Shown here in pieces: positions 9,333 to 17,387 of a stretch of DNA of 45,816 nucleotides (position 1 is its first letter; every line of letters begins with the position of its first letter). The notes under the pieces are model-generated. The model was not told the DNA's origin. It saw nothing but the letters and a program-made list of their open reading frames with translations, and ran no database searches. The translations under genes were made by a program, and so were the position numbers. Source of the stretch: Rhizobium sp. Q54 (GTDB lineage: Bacteria; Pseudomonadota; Alphaproteobacteria; Rhizobiales; Xanthobacteraceae); assembly GCA_945861265.1 (NCBI GenBank), contig CAMAUC010000020.1, forward strand, positions 1 through 45,816. Direction: 5' to 3'.

Positions 9333-12300
9333 ATGAACTTCTCCTGGCCCTTCATCCGCCGGCCGATCGGCACCACGCTGATGGCGATCGGGCTGTTTCT
9401 CACCGGCGCGGTCGCCTACGACTTCCTGCCGGTCGCCAGCCTGCCGAGCGTCGAATTCCCGACCATCAGCATCACCGCATCGCGGCCCGGCGCCGATCCG
9501 AACATCATGGCGGCGACGGTGGCGGCGCCGCTCGAACGCCAGCTCGGCACCATCGCCGGCGTCACCGAAATGACCTCGACCAGTTCGACCGGATCGTCGC
9601 GCATTTCGGTGCAGTTCGATCTGTCGCGCAACATCGAGGGCGCGGCGCGCGACGTGCAGGCTGCGCTCAACGCGGCGCTGACCGATTTGCCCGGCGACCT
9701 GCCGACGCTGCCGACCTTCCGCAAGGCCAATCCGGCGGCGGCGCCGATCCTGATCCTCGCTTTGACCTCCAAGACCATGCCGGCCAGCGCGATCTATGAC
9801 GCCGCCGACAGCATCATCGTGCAGCGCCTGTCGCAGGTGGACGGCGTCGCCGATGTCACCGTCGCCGGTTCCGAACAGCCGGCGATCCGCGTGCGCGTCG
9901 ATCCGACACGGCTGGCGTCGATGGGTCTCGCCATGGAAGACGTGCGCACCGCGATCGCCAATTCCAACGCGCAAGGTCCGCTCGGCAGCTTCGACGGGGC
10001 CAAGCGCGCGGTAACGATCGGCATCAACGATCAATTGCGCGAACCGGCCGACTACAACCCGGTCGTCGTCAAGACCGTCAACGGCAATGTCATCCGCCTG
10101 TCGACGGTCGCGACCATAACCCCGAGCGTTCGCAACAGCCGCTCCGCCGGCTGGTTCAATCGCGACCCGTCGGTGCTGCTGATCATCACCAAGCAGGGCG
10201 ACGCCAATGTCATCGACACCGTCGACCGCATTTACGATCTGCTGCCGGAATTGCGGCAATGGATTCCGGCCGGCCTCGACATCTCGGTGCTGACCGACCG
10301 CACCCAGACCATTCGCGCCAGCGTGCACGACATGCAGATCACGCTCGCCGCCACCGCGGTGCTGGTGATGCTGGTGGTGTTCCTGTTCCTGCGCCGCACG
10401 GCGGCGACTTTAGCCGCCGGCATCACCGTGCCGCTGTCGCTGGCCGGCACCTGCGCGGCGATGTGGGCGGCGGGATTTTCCATCGACAATCTGTCGCTGA
10501 TGGCGCTCGCCGTCTGCATCGGCTTTGTCGTCGACGACGCCATCGTCATGATCGAGAACATGTTCCGCTTTATGGAGAAGGGCTATTCGCCGATGGCCGC
10601 CGCGCTGCGCGGCGCCAAGCAGATCGGCTTCACCGTGGTGTCAATTTCGGTGTCGCTGGTCGCGGCCTTCATTCCGCTGCTGTTCATGGGCGGCATTGTC
10701 GGCCGGCTGTTCCGCGAATTCTCGGTGACCTTGTGTTTCGCCATCGCGGTGTCGACCGTGATGTCGCTGTCGGTGACGCCGATGATTTGCGCCTATTTCG
10801 TCAAGCAGCCGCCGCACAAGAACGCCACCTGGCTCGACCGATGGGTCGAAGGCGTGCTGTCGCGCATGCTCGGATTCTACGACCGCACGCTTTCTTTCGT
10901 GCTGGTGCATCGCGCGCTGACGCTGCTGGTGTTCGTCGCAACCATTGCACTGACTGTCGGGCTCTACATCAAGGTGCCGAAGGGTTATTTCCCGCAGGAC
11001 GACACCGGGCTGATCTTCGGCGGCACGCAGGCCTCGACCGATATTTCCTACGAGGCGATGCTGAAATTGCAGTTGCAGGCGATGGACATCGTGCTGGCCG
11101 ATCCGGCCGTGGCGGGCCTGGGCTCCTCGGTCGGCGCTGGCGGCGGGCCCGGTGGCGGTTCGGTCAATCGCGGTCGCCTGTTCATCAACCTGAAGCCTTT
11201 GGCCGAGCGCAACAACCTGCCGACGCAGGTCGTGATCGGCCGGTTGCGCAATAATCTCAGCCAGATCGCCGGCATCCGCGTCTTCATGTTCCCGGCGCAG
11301 GACCTGCGCGTCGGCGCGCGGCAGAGCGACTCGTCCTATCAGTTCACATTGTGGAGCCAGGACATCGACGTGTTGCAGACCTGGGTGCCGAAGGTGGTCG
11401 ACAAGGTGAAGACCTTGAGCGACCTCACCGACGTCAACACCGACCGCGAACAAGGCGGGCTGCAGGCGAATATTTCCATCGACCGCCCGGCGGCGGCGCG
11501 GCTCGGCGTGCGCATCCAGGACATCGACAACGCGCTCAACGACGCCTTCTCGCAGCGGCAGATCTCGACGATCTACACCCAGCGCAACCAGTATCGCGTC
11601 ATTCTCGAAGTCGACAAGAAATACCAGCGCGATCCGACCGACCTCTCGCAGGTCTATGTGCCCGGCAACGGCAGCAATCAAGTGGCGCTGTCCTCGGTGG
11701 CCAGGGTCGAGCGCGGCATCGCGCCGCTCGTTGTGAATCATCAGGGCCAGTTTCCGTCGGTGACGATCACCTACAACATCAAGCCGGGCGTGGCGATCGA
11801 GGATGCCACCGCGGTGTTGTCGCAGGCGGTGGCCGAACTGCACATGCCGGATACGATCCATGCCGACTTCGCCGGCGACGTGAAAGCGTTTCAGCAATCG
11901 TCGAGCGCGCAGCCTTTGTTGCTGCTGGCGGCTTTGATCGCGGTCTATATTGTGCTCGGCATTCTGTACGAGAGTCTGGTGCATCCGCTGACCATCATCT
12001 CGACGTTGCCGTCGGCGGGTCTCGGCGCGCTACTGGCGTTGCAGGTCTCCGGCACCGAACTCACCGTGATCGCCTTCATCGGCATTATTCTCCTGATCGG
12101 CATCGTGAAGAAGAACGGCATCATGATGGTCGACTTCGCGCTCGAGGGCGAGCGGCAGCGCGGCCTCTCGCCGGCGGAAGCTATTCACGAGGCGTGCCTG
12201 GCGCGCTTCCGGCCGATCCTGATGACGACGCTCGCCGCATTGCTCGGCGCGATCCCGTTGATCGTCGCGTCGGGCCCAGGTTCCGAACTGCGCCGCCCGC

Positions 12301-12473
12301 TCGGCATCACCATCATCGGCGGTTTGCTGGTGTCGCAGATTTTGACCTTGTACACGACGCCGGTGATTTATCTGTGGCTCGACAAATTGCACCACCGCCT
12401 CGGCGGCGGCGTGCCGAGCTTCATCCGGCGGCGGCGACCGCCGCCGGCGCCGAGCATTCAGCCGGCGGAGTAG
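9333..12473 (+). CDS. RND multidrug efflux permease, MdtC-like
   Basis: This is the second RND permease, about 1046 aa. The start FSWPFIRRPIGTTLM is typical. The TM4 proton-relay Asp pair is in GFVVDDAIVMIENMFRF, and the second-half motif is IGIVKKNGIMMVDFA. ATG 9333 is preferred over ATG 9327 because a GCGAGA ribosome-binding sequence lies 6-7 nt upstream of it; the difference is two residues. With the upstream permease it probably forms an MdtB2C-type trimer that uses the shared adaptor and channel. Its TAG stop is directly abutted by the stop codon of the convergent livF-like gene, with no bases between. Confidence 0.94.
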   Translation: MNFSWPFIRRPIGTTLMAIGLFLTGAVAYDFLPVASLPSVEFPTISITASRPGADPNIMAATVAAPLERQLGTIAGVTEMTSTSSTGSSRISVQFDLSRNIEGAARDVQAALNAALTDLPGDLPTLPTFRKANPAAAPILILALTSKTMPASAIYDAADSIIVQRLSQVDGVADVTVAGSEQPAIRVRVDPTRLASMGLAMEDVRTAIANSNAQGPLGSFDGAKRAVTIGINDQLREPADYNPVVVKTVNGNVIRLSTVATITPSVRNSRSAGWFNRDPSVLLIITKQGDANVIDTVDRIYDLLPELRQWIPAGLDISVLTDRTQTIRASVHDMQITLAATAVLVMLVVFLFLRRTAATLAAGITVPLSLAGTCAAMWAAGFSIDNLSLMALAVCIGFVVDDAIVMIENMFRFMEKGYSPMAAALRGAKQIGFTVVSISVSLVAAFIPLLFMGGIVGRLFREFSVTLCFAIAVSTVMSLSVTPMICAYFVKQPPHKNATWLDRWVEGVLSRMLGFYDRTLSFVLVHRALTLLVFVATIALTVGLYIKVPKGYFPQDDTGLIFGGTQASTDISYEAMLKLQLQAMDIVLADPAVAGLGSSVGAGGGPGGGSVNRGRLFINLKPLAERNNLPTQVVIGRLRNNLSQIAGIRVFMFPAQDLRVGARQSDSSYQFTLWSQDIDVLQTWVPKVVDKVKTLSDLTDVNTDREQGGLQANISIDRPAAARLGVRIQDIDNALNDAFSQRQISTIYTQRNQYRVILEVDKKYQRDPTDLSQVYVPGNGSNQVALSSVARVERGIAPLVVNHQGQFPSVTITYNIKPGVAIEDATAVLSQAVAELHMPDTIHADFAGDVKAFQQSSSAQPLLLLAALIAVYIVLGILYESLVHPLTIISTLPSAGLGALLALQVSGTELTVIAFIGIILLIGIVKKNGIMMVDFALEGERQRGLSPAEAIHEACLARFRPILMTTLAALLGAIPLIVASGPGSELRRPLGITIIGGLLVSQILTLYTTPVIYLWLDKLHHRLGGGVPSFIRRRRPPPAPSIQPAE

Positions 12474-13181
12474 CTAAACGCCGAGGTAGCGGTGCTGCAC
12501 ATCCGGCACTGCCGCAAGCGCAGCGGAATCGCCGCTCCACACCACGCGGCCGCGCTCGATCAAAAAATGCCGGTCGGCGACCTTCATAAGCGCGCCGACA
12601 TTCTTGTCGATCACCAGAATGGCCAGCCCGGATTCCTTCAGCCGCGCCAGGCAGCGCCAGATTTCCTGACGGATCAGCGGCGCGAGGCCCTCGGTCGCCT
12701 CGTCGAGAATGAGCAGGCGCGGATTGGTCATCAGTGCGCGGCCGACCGCCAGCATCTGCTGCTCGCCGCCGGATAATTGATTGCCCATGCTGATTTCGCG
12801 CTCGGAGAGACGCGGGAAAAGCTCATAGACTTTCCCGAGCGTCCACGCGCCGCCATCGCGCGTGACCGCGGTGGCGACGAGATTTTCGCGCACATTGAGA
12901 TTCGGAAATATCTGACGGCCTTCCGGCACCAGGCCCATGCCGAGCTGGGCGATTTTGTAGGACGGCAGGCCGCGTATGTCGTGGCCGAGAAAACGGATGC
13001 TGCCGGCGCGCGCCGGCGTCAGCCCCATGATCGAGCGCACGGTGGTCGTCTTGCCCATGCCGTTGCGGCCCATCAGCGTCACCATCTCGCCGGGCGCGAT
13101 CGACAGCGACAGGCCGAACAGCACCTGGCTCTGGCCGTAGCAGGTCTCGACGCCGTCGAGGGCGAGGATCGCGTCAGACAT
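12474..13181 (-). CDS. livF: Liv-type ABC importer ATP-binding protein (LivF), system 1
   Basis: This 235-aa ATPase energises import with its LivG partner. Walker A is GRNGMGKTTT, the signature is LSGGEQQMLAVGRA, and Walker B is LLILDEATEG. Where most LivF proteins read VEQN in the switch region, this one reads VIDKN; the Gln-to-Lys change is unusual, though I recall the same variant in related soil bacteria. The ATG at 13181 overlaps the end of livG by 8 bp; the frame remains open upstream only as a shadow inside livG. It is the last gene of a five-gene operon (SBP, H, M, G, F). The substrate is not deducible; branched-chain amino acids or aromatic acids are typical. Confidence 0.93.
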   Translation of the reverse strand: MSDAILALDGVETCYGQSQVLFGLSLSIAPGEMVTLMGRNGMGKTTTVRSIMGLTPARAGSIRFLGHDIRGLPSYKIAQLGMGLVPEGRQIFPNLNVRENLVATAVTRDGGAWTLGKVYELFPRLSEREISMGNQLSGGEQQMLAVGRALMTNPRLLILDEATEGLAPLIRQEIWRCLARLKESGLAILVIDKNVGALMKVADRHFLIERGRVVWSGDSAALAAVPDVQHRYLGV

Positions 13182-13944
13182 GGTCCGCACCCGCCTTGTC
13201 GGTCTCGCCGAGATAGGCTTCGCGCACTTTCGCGTTGGCGCGAATGTCGTCCGGCGCGCCGGAGGCGATGACGCGGCCATAGACCAGCACGGTGATGCGG
13301 TCGGCCAGCGCGAACACCGCTTCCATGTCATGCTCGACCAGAAGAATGGTCAGTTCGGATTTCAGGGCACGCAGCATCGTCACCATGCGCGCCGATTCCT
13401 CCGGTCCGAGGCCGGCCATCGGCTCGTCGAGCAGCAGCATGCGCGGCTGGCCGGCGAGCGCCATCGCCAGTTCCAGCTGGCGGTGCTCGCCATGGCTAAG
13501 CGAAGCGGCCGGCCAATCGGCGCGGTCGGCGAGCCCGGCGCGTTCGAGTGCGGCGCGCGCAGGCGCACGCAACGCCTCGTCCTTGCGCGCATTGCGCCAG
13601 AAGTGAAACGAATGACCGGCATGCGCCTGCACGGCGAGCGCGACATTGTCGAGGACGGAAAGATCGAGAAACAGCGAGGTGATCTGGAACGAGCGCGCCA
13701 GGCCGAGCAGGCTGCGTTTGTGGGGCAGCAGCGCCGTGACGTCGTCGCCGGCGAAGCGGATGCGGCCGCTATCGGCGCGAAGCTGGCCGCTGAGCTGCGC
13801 GATCAACGTGGTCTTGCCTGCGCCATTCGGGCCGATGATGGCATGCAACTCGCCTTGCGCCACGTCGAGCGACAGATTGTCGGTGGCGACGATGCCGCCG
13901 AACCGCTTGGCGAGGTTTTCGACGTGCAGCATAGGTTCGCTCAT
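13174..13944 (-). CDS. livG: Liv-type ABC importer ATP-binding protein (LivG), system 1
   Basis: This 256-aa ABC ATPase has Walker A GPNGAGKTT and signature LSHGEHRQLELA, a LivG-type variant without the second Gly. Walker B is MLLLDEPMAG and the switch His is in LLVEHDMEAV. The C-terminal extension ending in EAYLGE is typical of LivG. The start overlaps the livM stop by 4 bp and the end overlaps livF by 8 bp, so translation is coupled through the operon. It pairs with LivF on the cytoplasmic face of the LivH/LivM permease. Confidence 0.94.
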   Translation of the reverse strand: MSEPMLHVENLAKRFGGIVATDNLSLDVAQGELHAIIGPNGAGKTTLIAQLSGQLRADSGRIRFAGDDVTALLPHKRSLLGLARSFQITSLFLDLSVLDNVALAVQAHAGHSFHFWRNARKDEALRAPARAALERAGLADRADWPAASLSHGEHRQLELAMALAGQPRMLLLDEPMAGLGPEESARMVTMLRALKSELTILLVEHDMEAVFALADRITVLVYGRVIASGAPDDIRANAKVREAYLGETDKAGADHV

Positions 13945-14957
13945 GGGCGCACCTTGCGGCCGAGCTTGTCGCTGAGCATCGCCAGCAGTCCGTCAATGCC
14001 GCCGCGCGCGAACAGCACGATAATAAGCAGGAGCGGTCCCAAAACGAGCTGCCAGTATTCGCCCGCCTTGGCCGCGCTGGCCGGATTAAACGGTCGCACG
14101 ATGAAGCTGATGAGGTGCGGCAGAAATTGCTCGAGAAAGAGCAGCGCCAATGCGCCGAACACCGGCCCGAACAACGTACCCATGCCGCCGAGCACCACCA
14201 TGACGATGAGATCGCCGGAGCGCGTCCAGAACATCATCGACGGGCTGACGAAATCGGTGTGGTTGGCGATCAGCGCCCCGGCGAGCCCGCATAAAGTGCC
14301 GGCGATGACGAAACCGGTCAGCTTGTAGCGAAAGGCCGGATAGCCAATCGCGCTCATGCGGGTCTCGTTCGATCGCACGCCTTGCAGCACCATGCCGAAG
14401 CGGGAATTGGTCAGACGCCAGACCAGCAAGATGCTGGCGAACAGCAGAACGAGGCAGACGTAATAGAACGTCGTCTTGTTCGACAGGTTCATGAGGCCGG
14501 CGAACGTGCTGCGCGCCTCCAGCGAAAGCCCGTCATCGCCGCCGTAACGAGCCATGCCGGATGCGAGATAATAGGCCATCTGCGCGAAGGCGAGCGTGAT
14601 CATGATGAAATAAACGCCGCGCGTGCGCAGCGACAAAGCGCCGACGGCGAGCCCGAACAGCGCCGAGACGGCGAGCGCCGCCGGCCATTGCACGAAGCCG
14701 CTGTGCACGCCCTCGAAACTGAGGATGGCGGTGGTGTAGCCGCCGAGCCCGAGATAGGCGGCATGGCCGAAGCTCATCATGCCGCCATAGCCGAGAATGA
14801 GATTGAGGCTGACCGCCGCCATCGCCAGAATGACGATGCGCGTGAACAAGGTCAGCATGAAGCGGTCGCCGGTCAGCGCGACGTAAAGTGGCAGCAGCGC
14901 CAGTCCGACAATAAGCGCGGCGATGACCATATGACGGAAGGTGAACGCGGGCTTCAT
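13941..14957 (-). CDS. livM: Liv-type ABC importer permease (LivM), system 1
   Basis: This 338-aa inner-membrane permease of the BPD_transp_2 family has about nine hydrophobic helices. The conserved stretch YGGMMSFGHAAYLGLGGYT is near residue 55, and the ATPase-coupling segment is around GVRSNETRMSAIGYP. MVVLGGMGTLFGPVFGA is the typical late motif. It overlaps livH upstream and livG downstream by 4 bp each. With LivH it forms the heterodimeric channel. Length is normal, with no sign of damage. Confidence 0.94.
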   Translation of the reverse strand: MKPAFTFRHMVIAALIVGLALLPLYVALTGDRFMLTLFTRIVILAMAAVSLNLILGYGGMMSFGHAAYLGLGGYTTAILSFEGVHSGFVQWPAALAVSALFGLAVGALSLRTRGVYFIMITLAFAQMAYYLASGMARYGGDDGLSLEARSTFAGLMNLSNKTTFYYVCLVLLFASILLVWRLTNSRFGMVLQGVRSNETRMSAIGYPAFRYKLTGFVIAGTLCGLAGALIANHTDFVSPSMMFWTRSGDLIVMVVLGGMGTLFGPVFGALALLFLEQFLPHLISFIVRPFNPASAAKAGEYWQLVLGPLLLIIVLFARGGIDGLLAMLSDKLGRKVRP

Positions 14958-15874
14958 CGGGAGCTCGCCGCGAACAGACCTTGCGGCTTCACCACGAGAA
15001 TGACCGCCATCAGGATATAGATCATCATCGAGGACAAAGCCGGCGCGGCGGTCGAGCCGGCCTGGCGGCCGAGCAGTTCAACGAGGATTTGCGGGAAAAA
15101 CGCGCGGCCCAGTGTGTCGATGAATCCGACCAGCAACGCGGCGACAAAGGCGCCGCGAATCGAGCCGATGCCGCCGATGACGGTAATGACAAAAGCGAGG
15201 ATCAGGATGTTCTCGCCCATGCCGATCTGCACCGTCAGAATCGGCGCCTGAATCATGCCGGCAAGGCCCGCCAGCGCGGCGCCGAGACCGAAGACCAAAG
15301 TGTAGAGCAGTTTGATATTGACGCCGAGCGCCCCGACCATCTCGCGGTTGGACGCGCCGGCGCGGATCAGCATGCCGATGCGCGTGCGCATGACCAGCAC
15401 GTAGAGAAACGCCGCGACCGCGAGCGTCACGACAATGATGGCGAAGCGGTAGGCGGAATACTGGATGCCGGGCAGGATCTCGATCGAACGGTCGAGCCAG
15501 GGCGGCACCGGCAGGCTCAAGCCGCCCGGACCCCAGATCAGGCGCACGAGTTCGTCGAAAAACAGGATCAGGCCGAAGGTGCCAAGGACGTGGTCGAGAT
15601 GGTCGCGGCCATACAGCCGCCGCATCGCGATCACCTCCAGCGCCATGCCGACCAGAAGCGTGGCGAGGATCGCCAGGACAGCGCCGAGCACGAAGCTGCC
15701 AGTCCAGGCGGCGAAGGTCGCGGCGAAATAGGCGCCCAGCATGTACAGCGAGCCGTGCGCCAGGTTGACGAGGTCCATGATACCAAAGACGAGCGTCAGC
15801 CCCGCCGCCAGCAAGAACAGCAGAAGACCGAACTGCAGGCCGTTCAGGCATTGCTCGATAAAAAGCGTCATCAT
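14954..15874 (-). CDS. livH: Liv-type ABC importer permease (LivH), system 1
   Basis: This is the LivH partner permease, about 306 aa and wholly hydrophobic. The conserved FGIMDLVNLAHGSLYMLGAY is near the N terminus, SNREMVGALGVN is the coupling helix, and VTVIGGIGSIRGAFVAALL comes later. Two adjacent ATGs (15874 and 15871) follow a GGGGGG ribosome-binding tract; the frame reaches 15913, but that would start inside the upstream hairpin. The gap to the binding-protein gene holds a 12-bp hairpin that may lower permease expression relative to the binding protein. Confidence 0.92.
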   Translation of the reverse strand: MMTLFIEQCLNGLQFGLLLFLLAAGLTLVFGIMDLVNLAHGSLYMLGAYFAATFAAWTGSFVLGAVLAILATLLVGMALEVIAMRRLYGRDHLDHVLGTFGLILFFDELVRLIWGPGGLSLPVPPWLDRSIEILPGIQYSAYRFAIIVVTLAVAAFLYVLVMRTRIGMLIRAGASNREMVGALGVNIKLLYTLVFGLGAALAGLAGMIQAPILTVQIGMGENILILAFVITVIGGIGSIRGAFVAALLVGFIDTLGRAFFPQILVELLGRQAGSTAAPALSSMMIYILMAVILVVKPQGLFAASSR

Positions 15875-15912
15875 CCCCCCGAATGCGTCACCGCTCCGGC
15901 AGTGCGCAAACA

Positions 15913-15940
15913 AATGGCGGCAGCCGAAGCTGCCGCCATT
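15913..15940 (-). promoter_or_regulatory. intercistronic stem-loop between binding-protein and livH genes
   Basis: This is a perfect 12-bp inverted repeat with a 4-nt loop. In the minus-strand RNA the loop is UUCG closed by C-G, the extra-stable cUUCGg tetraloop. No U tract follows, so it is not a standard intrinsic terminator. It lies 16 bp after the stop of the binding-protein gene and before livH. The likely role is 3'-end protection of the binding-protein message or partial attenuation. Two other importers in this window have a hairpin at the same junction. Confidence 0.8.
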
Positions 15941-15956
15941 CGCTTTCTGGCAGAAT

Positions 15957-17126
15957 TTACTTCATCGAGCACTGCTTGGCGTGCGGGTTCGGTACGTTCT
16001 TTTCGGCGGTGGCGATGGTCTTCTGGGTGTAGCTGTCACCGGTCTTGACCACTTCCTGCATGTAGAAGCTCTGCGTCGGATAGTGGTTGGACCCGAACTT
16101 GAAGTCGCCGCGGACCGACTTGAAGTCCGCCTTTTCGAGCGCCTTCTGGACCGCAGCCTTGTCGCTGAGGTTACCCTTCACGCCGGCGACCGCCGAACCG
16201 ATCAGCATGGCCGCGTCGTAGCTTTGCGCGGCGTAGAACGAGGGTTCGGTGCCGAACTTCTTCTTGAAGTCGCCAACGAACTTCTTGTTGGCTTCGTTCG
16301 GAAGATCCGCGCCCCACTGCAAGGCGCTGATGACGCCGAGCGCGGCATCCTTCTGGCGCGGCAGGCTGAGCGAGTCGATCGAGAATGTGGTGTAGAGCGG
16401 GATCGAACCCTTGACGCCGGCCTGCGCATATTGGTTGAGGAACTGCACGCCAGCCGCGCCCGGATAGAACATGTAGACGGCTTCCGCCTTGGACGCCTTC
16501 GCTTTCGCCAGTTCCGCCGAGAAATCAAGCTGCGACGGCCAGGTCGTGTAATCCTCGCCGAGCACCTTGCCCTTGAAGGCGGTCTTGAAGCCGCCGAGGT
16601 TTTCCTTGCCGGCCGCGTAGTTCGGTCCGATCAGATAGACCGACTTGACGCCCTTCTGGTTCATATAGTCGGCGACGGCGATCGGGTTCTGGTCGTTGGT
16701 CCACGCGGTCGAGAAAATGAACGGCGAGCAGTTCTCGCCGGCGAGCCGGGTTTCGCCGGCGTTGGCAATGACGAGGAAGGTCTTGGCATCGACGATCGGC
16801 TTGTATGAAGCGTACACGACGTTCGACCAGATGAAGCCGGACACGAAGTCGACCTTGTCGCTTTCGACCAGCTTCTCGGCTTTCTGCTTGCCGACTTCCG
16901 GCTTGAGCGTGTCGTCTTCATAGACGACCTCGACCGGCAGGCCGCCCATCTTGCGGCCCAAATGGTCGAGCGCGAGTTCGAAGGCGTTGCGCATATCGTC
17001 GCCGATCGACGCGACGGGTCCGCTGAAGGTCGAGACGAAGCCGATCTTGATCGATTTCTGCTGGGCCAGCGCCGGGCCGGCGGCGAGCAGCAACGCGGTG
17101 CTCGCGACGAGTATAGCTTTTCGCAT
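15957..17126 (-). CDS. Liv-type ABC importer periplasmic substrate-binding protein, system 1
   Basis: This is a 389-aa periplasmic-binding protein of the LivK/Peripla_BP_6 class. Signal peptide MRKAILVASTALLLAAGPAL is followed by an AxA-type cleavage site and then KIGFVSTFSGPVASIG, the usual first strand. Two lobes of normal length follow, and the last residues include a Cys (KQCSMK). ATG 17126 is chosen over ATG 17132 because GGGAGG stands 7 nt upstream of it. The frame runs much further upstream but is antisense to the 17388 gene there. It is first in its operon and divergent from the FAD oxidoreductase. The ligand is unknown. Confidence 0.93.
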   Translation of the reverse strand: MRKAILVASTALLLAAGPALAQQKSIKIGFVSTFSGPVASIGDDMRNAFELALDHLGRKMGGLPVEVVYEDDTLKPEVGKQKAEKLVESDKVDFVSGFIWSNVVYASYKPIVDAKTFLVIANAGETRLAGENCSPFIFSTAWTNDQNPIAVADYMNQKGVKSVYLIGPNYAAGKENLGGFKTAFKGKVLGEDYTTWPSQLDFSAELAKAKASKAEAVYMFYPGAAGVQFLNQYAQAGVKGSIPLYTTFSIDSLSLPRQKDAALGVISALQWGADLPNEANKKFVGDFKKKFGTEPSFYAAQSYDAAMLIGSAVAGVKGNLSDKAAVQKALEKADFKSVRGDFKFGSNHYPTQSFYMQEVVKTGDSYTQKTIATAEKNVPNPHAKQCSMK

Positions 17127-17358
17127 GGTCATCCTCCCGAGGGGGCCGCTTCGGGCCCTATTGCTTTGAACCTTCAATGTACCGGGTTTGCCGGCCGCAG
17201 GTCCACCGGCGCGTGCGATCTCTTTGGTACCGCGGGCGCGGCCGAAGGCCGCCATGCCGGATCGGGGGAAAATGGAGATAAGGGCCATGCGGCAACGGCC
17301 ATTGACCGCCCGCTGGCGCAACCGGCACTCTCGCGGAGCCGCCTCAGTCCGGCCAAAC

Positions 17359-17370
17359 GAATTATAATTC
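17359..17370 (+). promoter_or_regulatory. 12-bp palindrome containing a -10-like TATAAT
   Basis: GAATTATAATTC is a perfect 12-bp palindrome that contains an exact TATAAT and ends 17 bp before the GTG start at 17388. It stands out as AT-rich in a GC-rich region. No good -35 box is visible at the right distance. It could be a -10 element, an operator, or both, for the FAD oxidoreductase/SDR operon. The rest of 17127-17387 shows only a short GGGCC/GGCCC hairpin next to the binding-protein gene's ribosome-binding site. Confidence 0.4.
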
Positions 17371-17387
17371 TTTAAGGAAACGCCACC

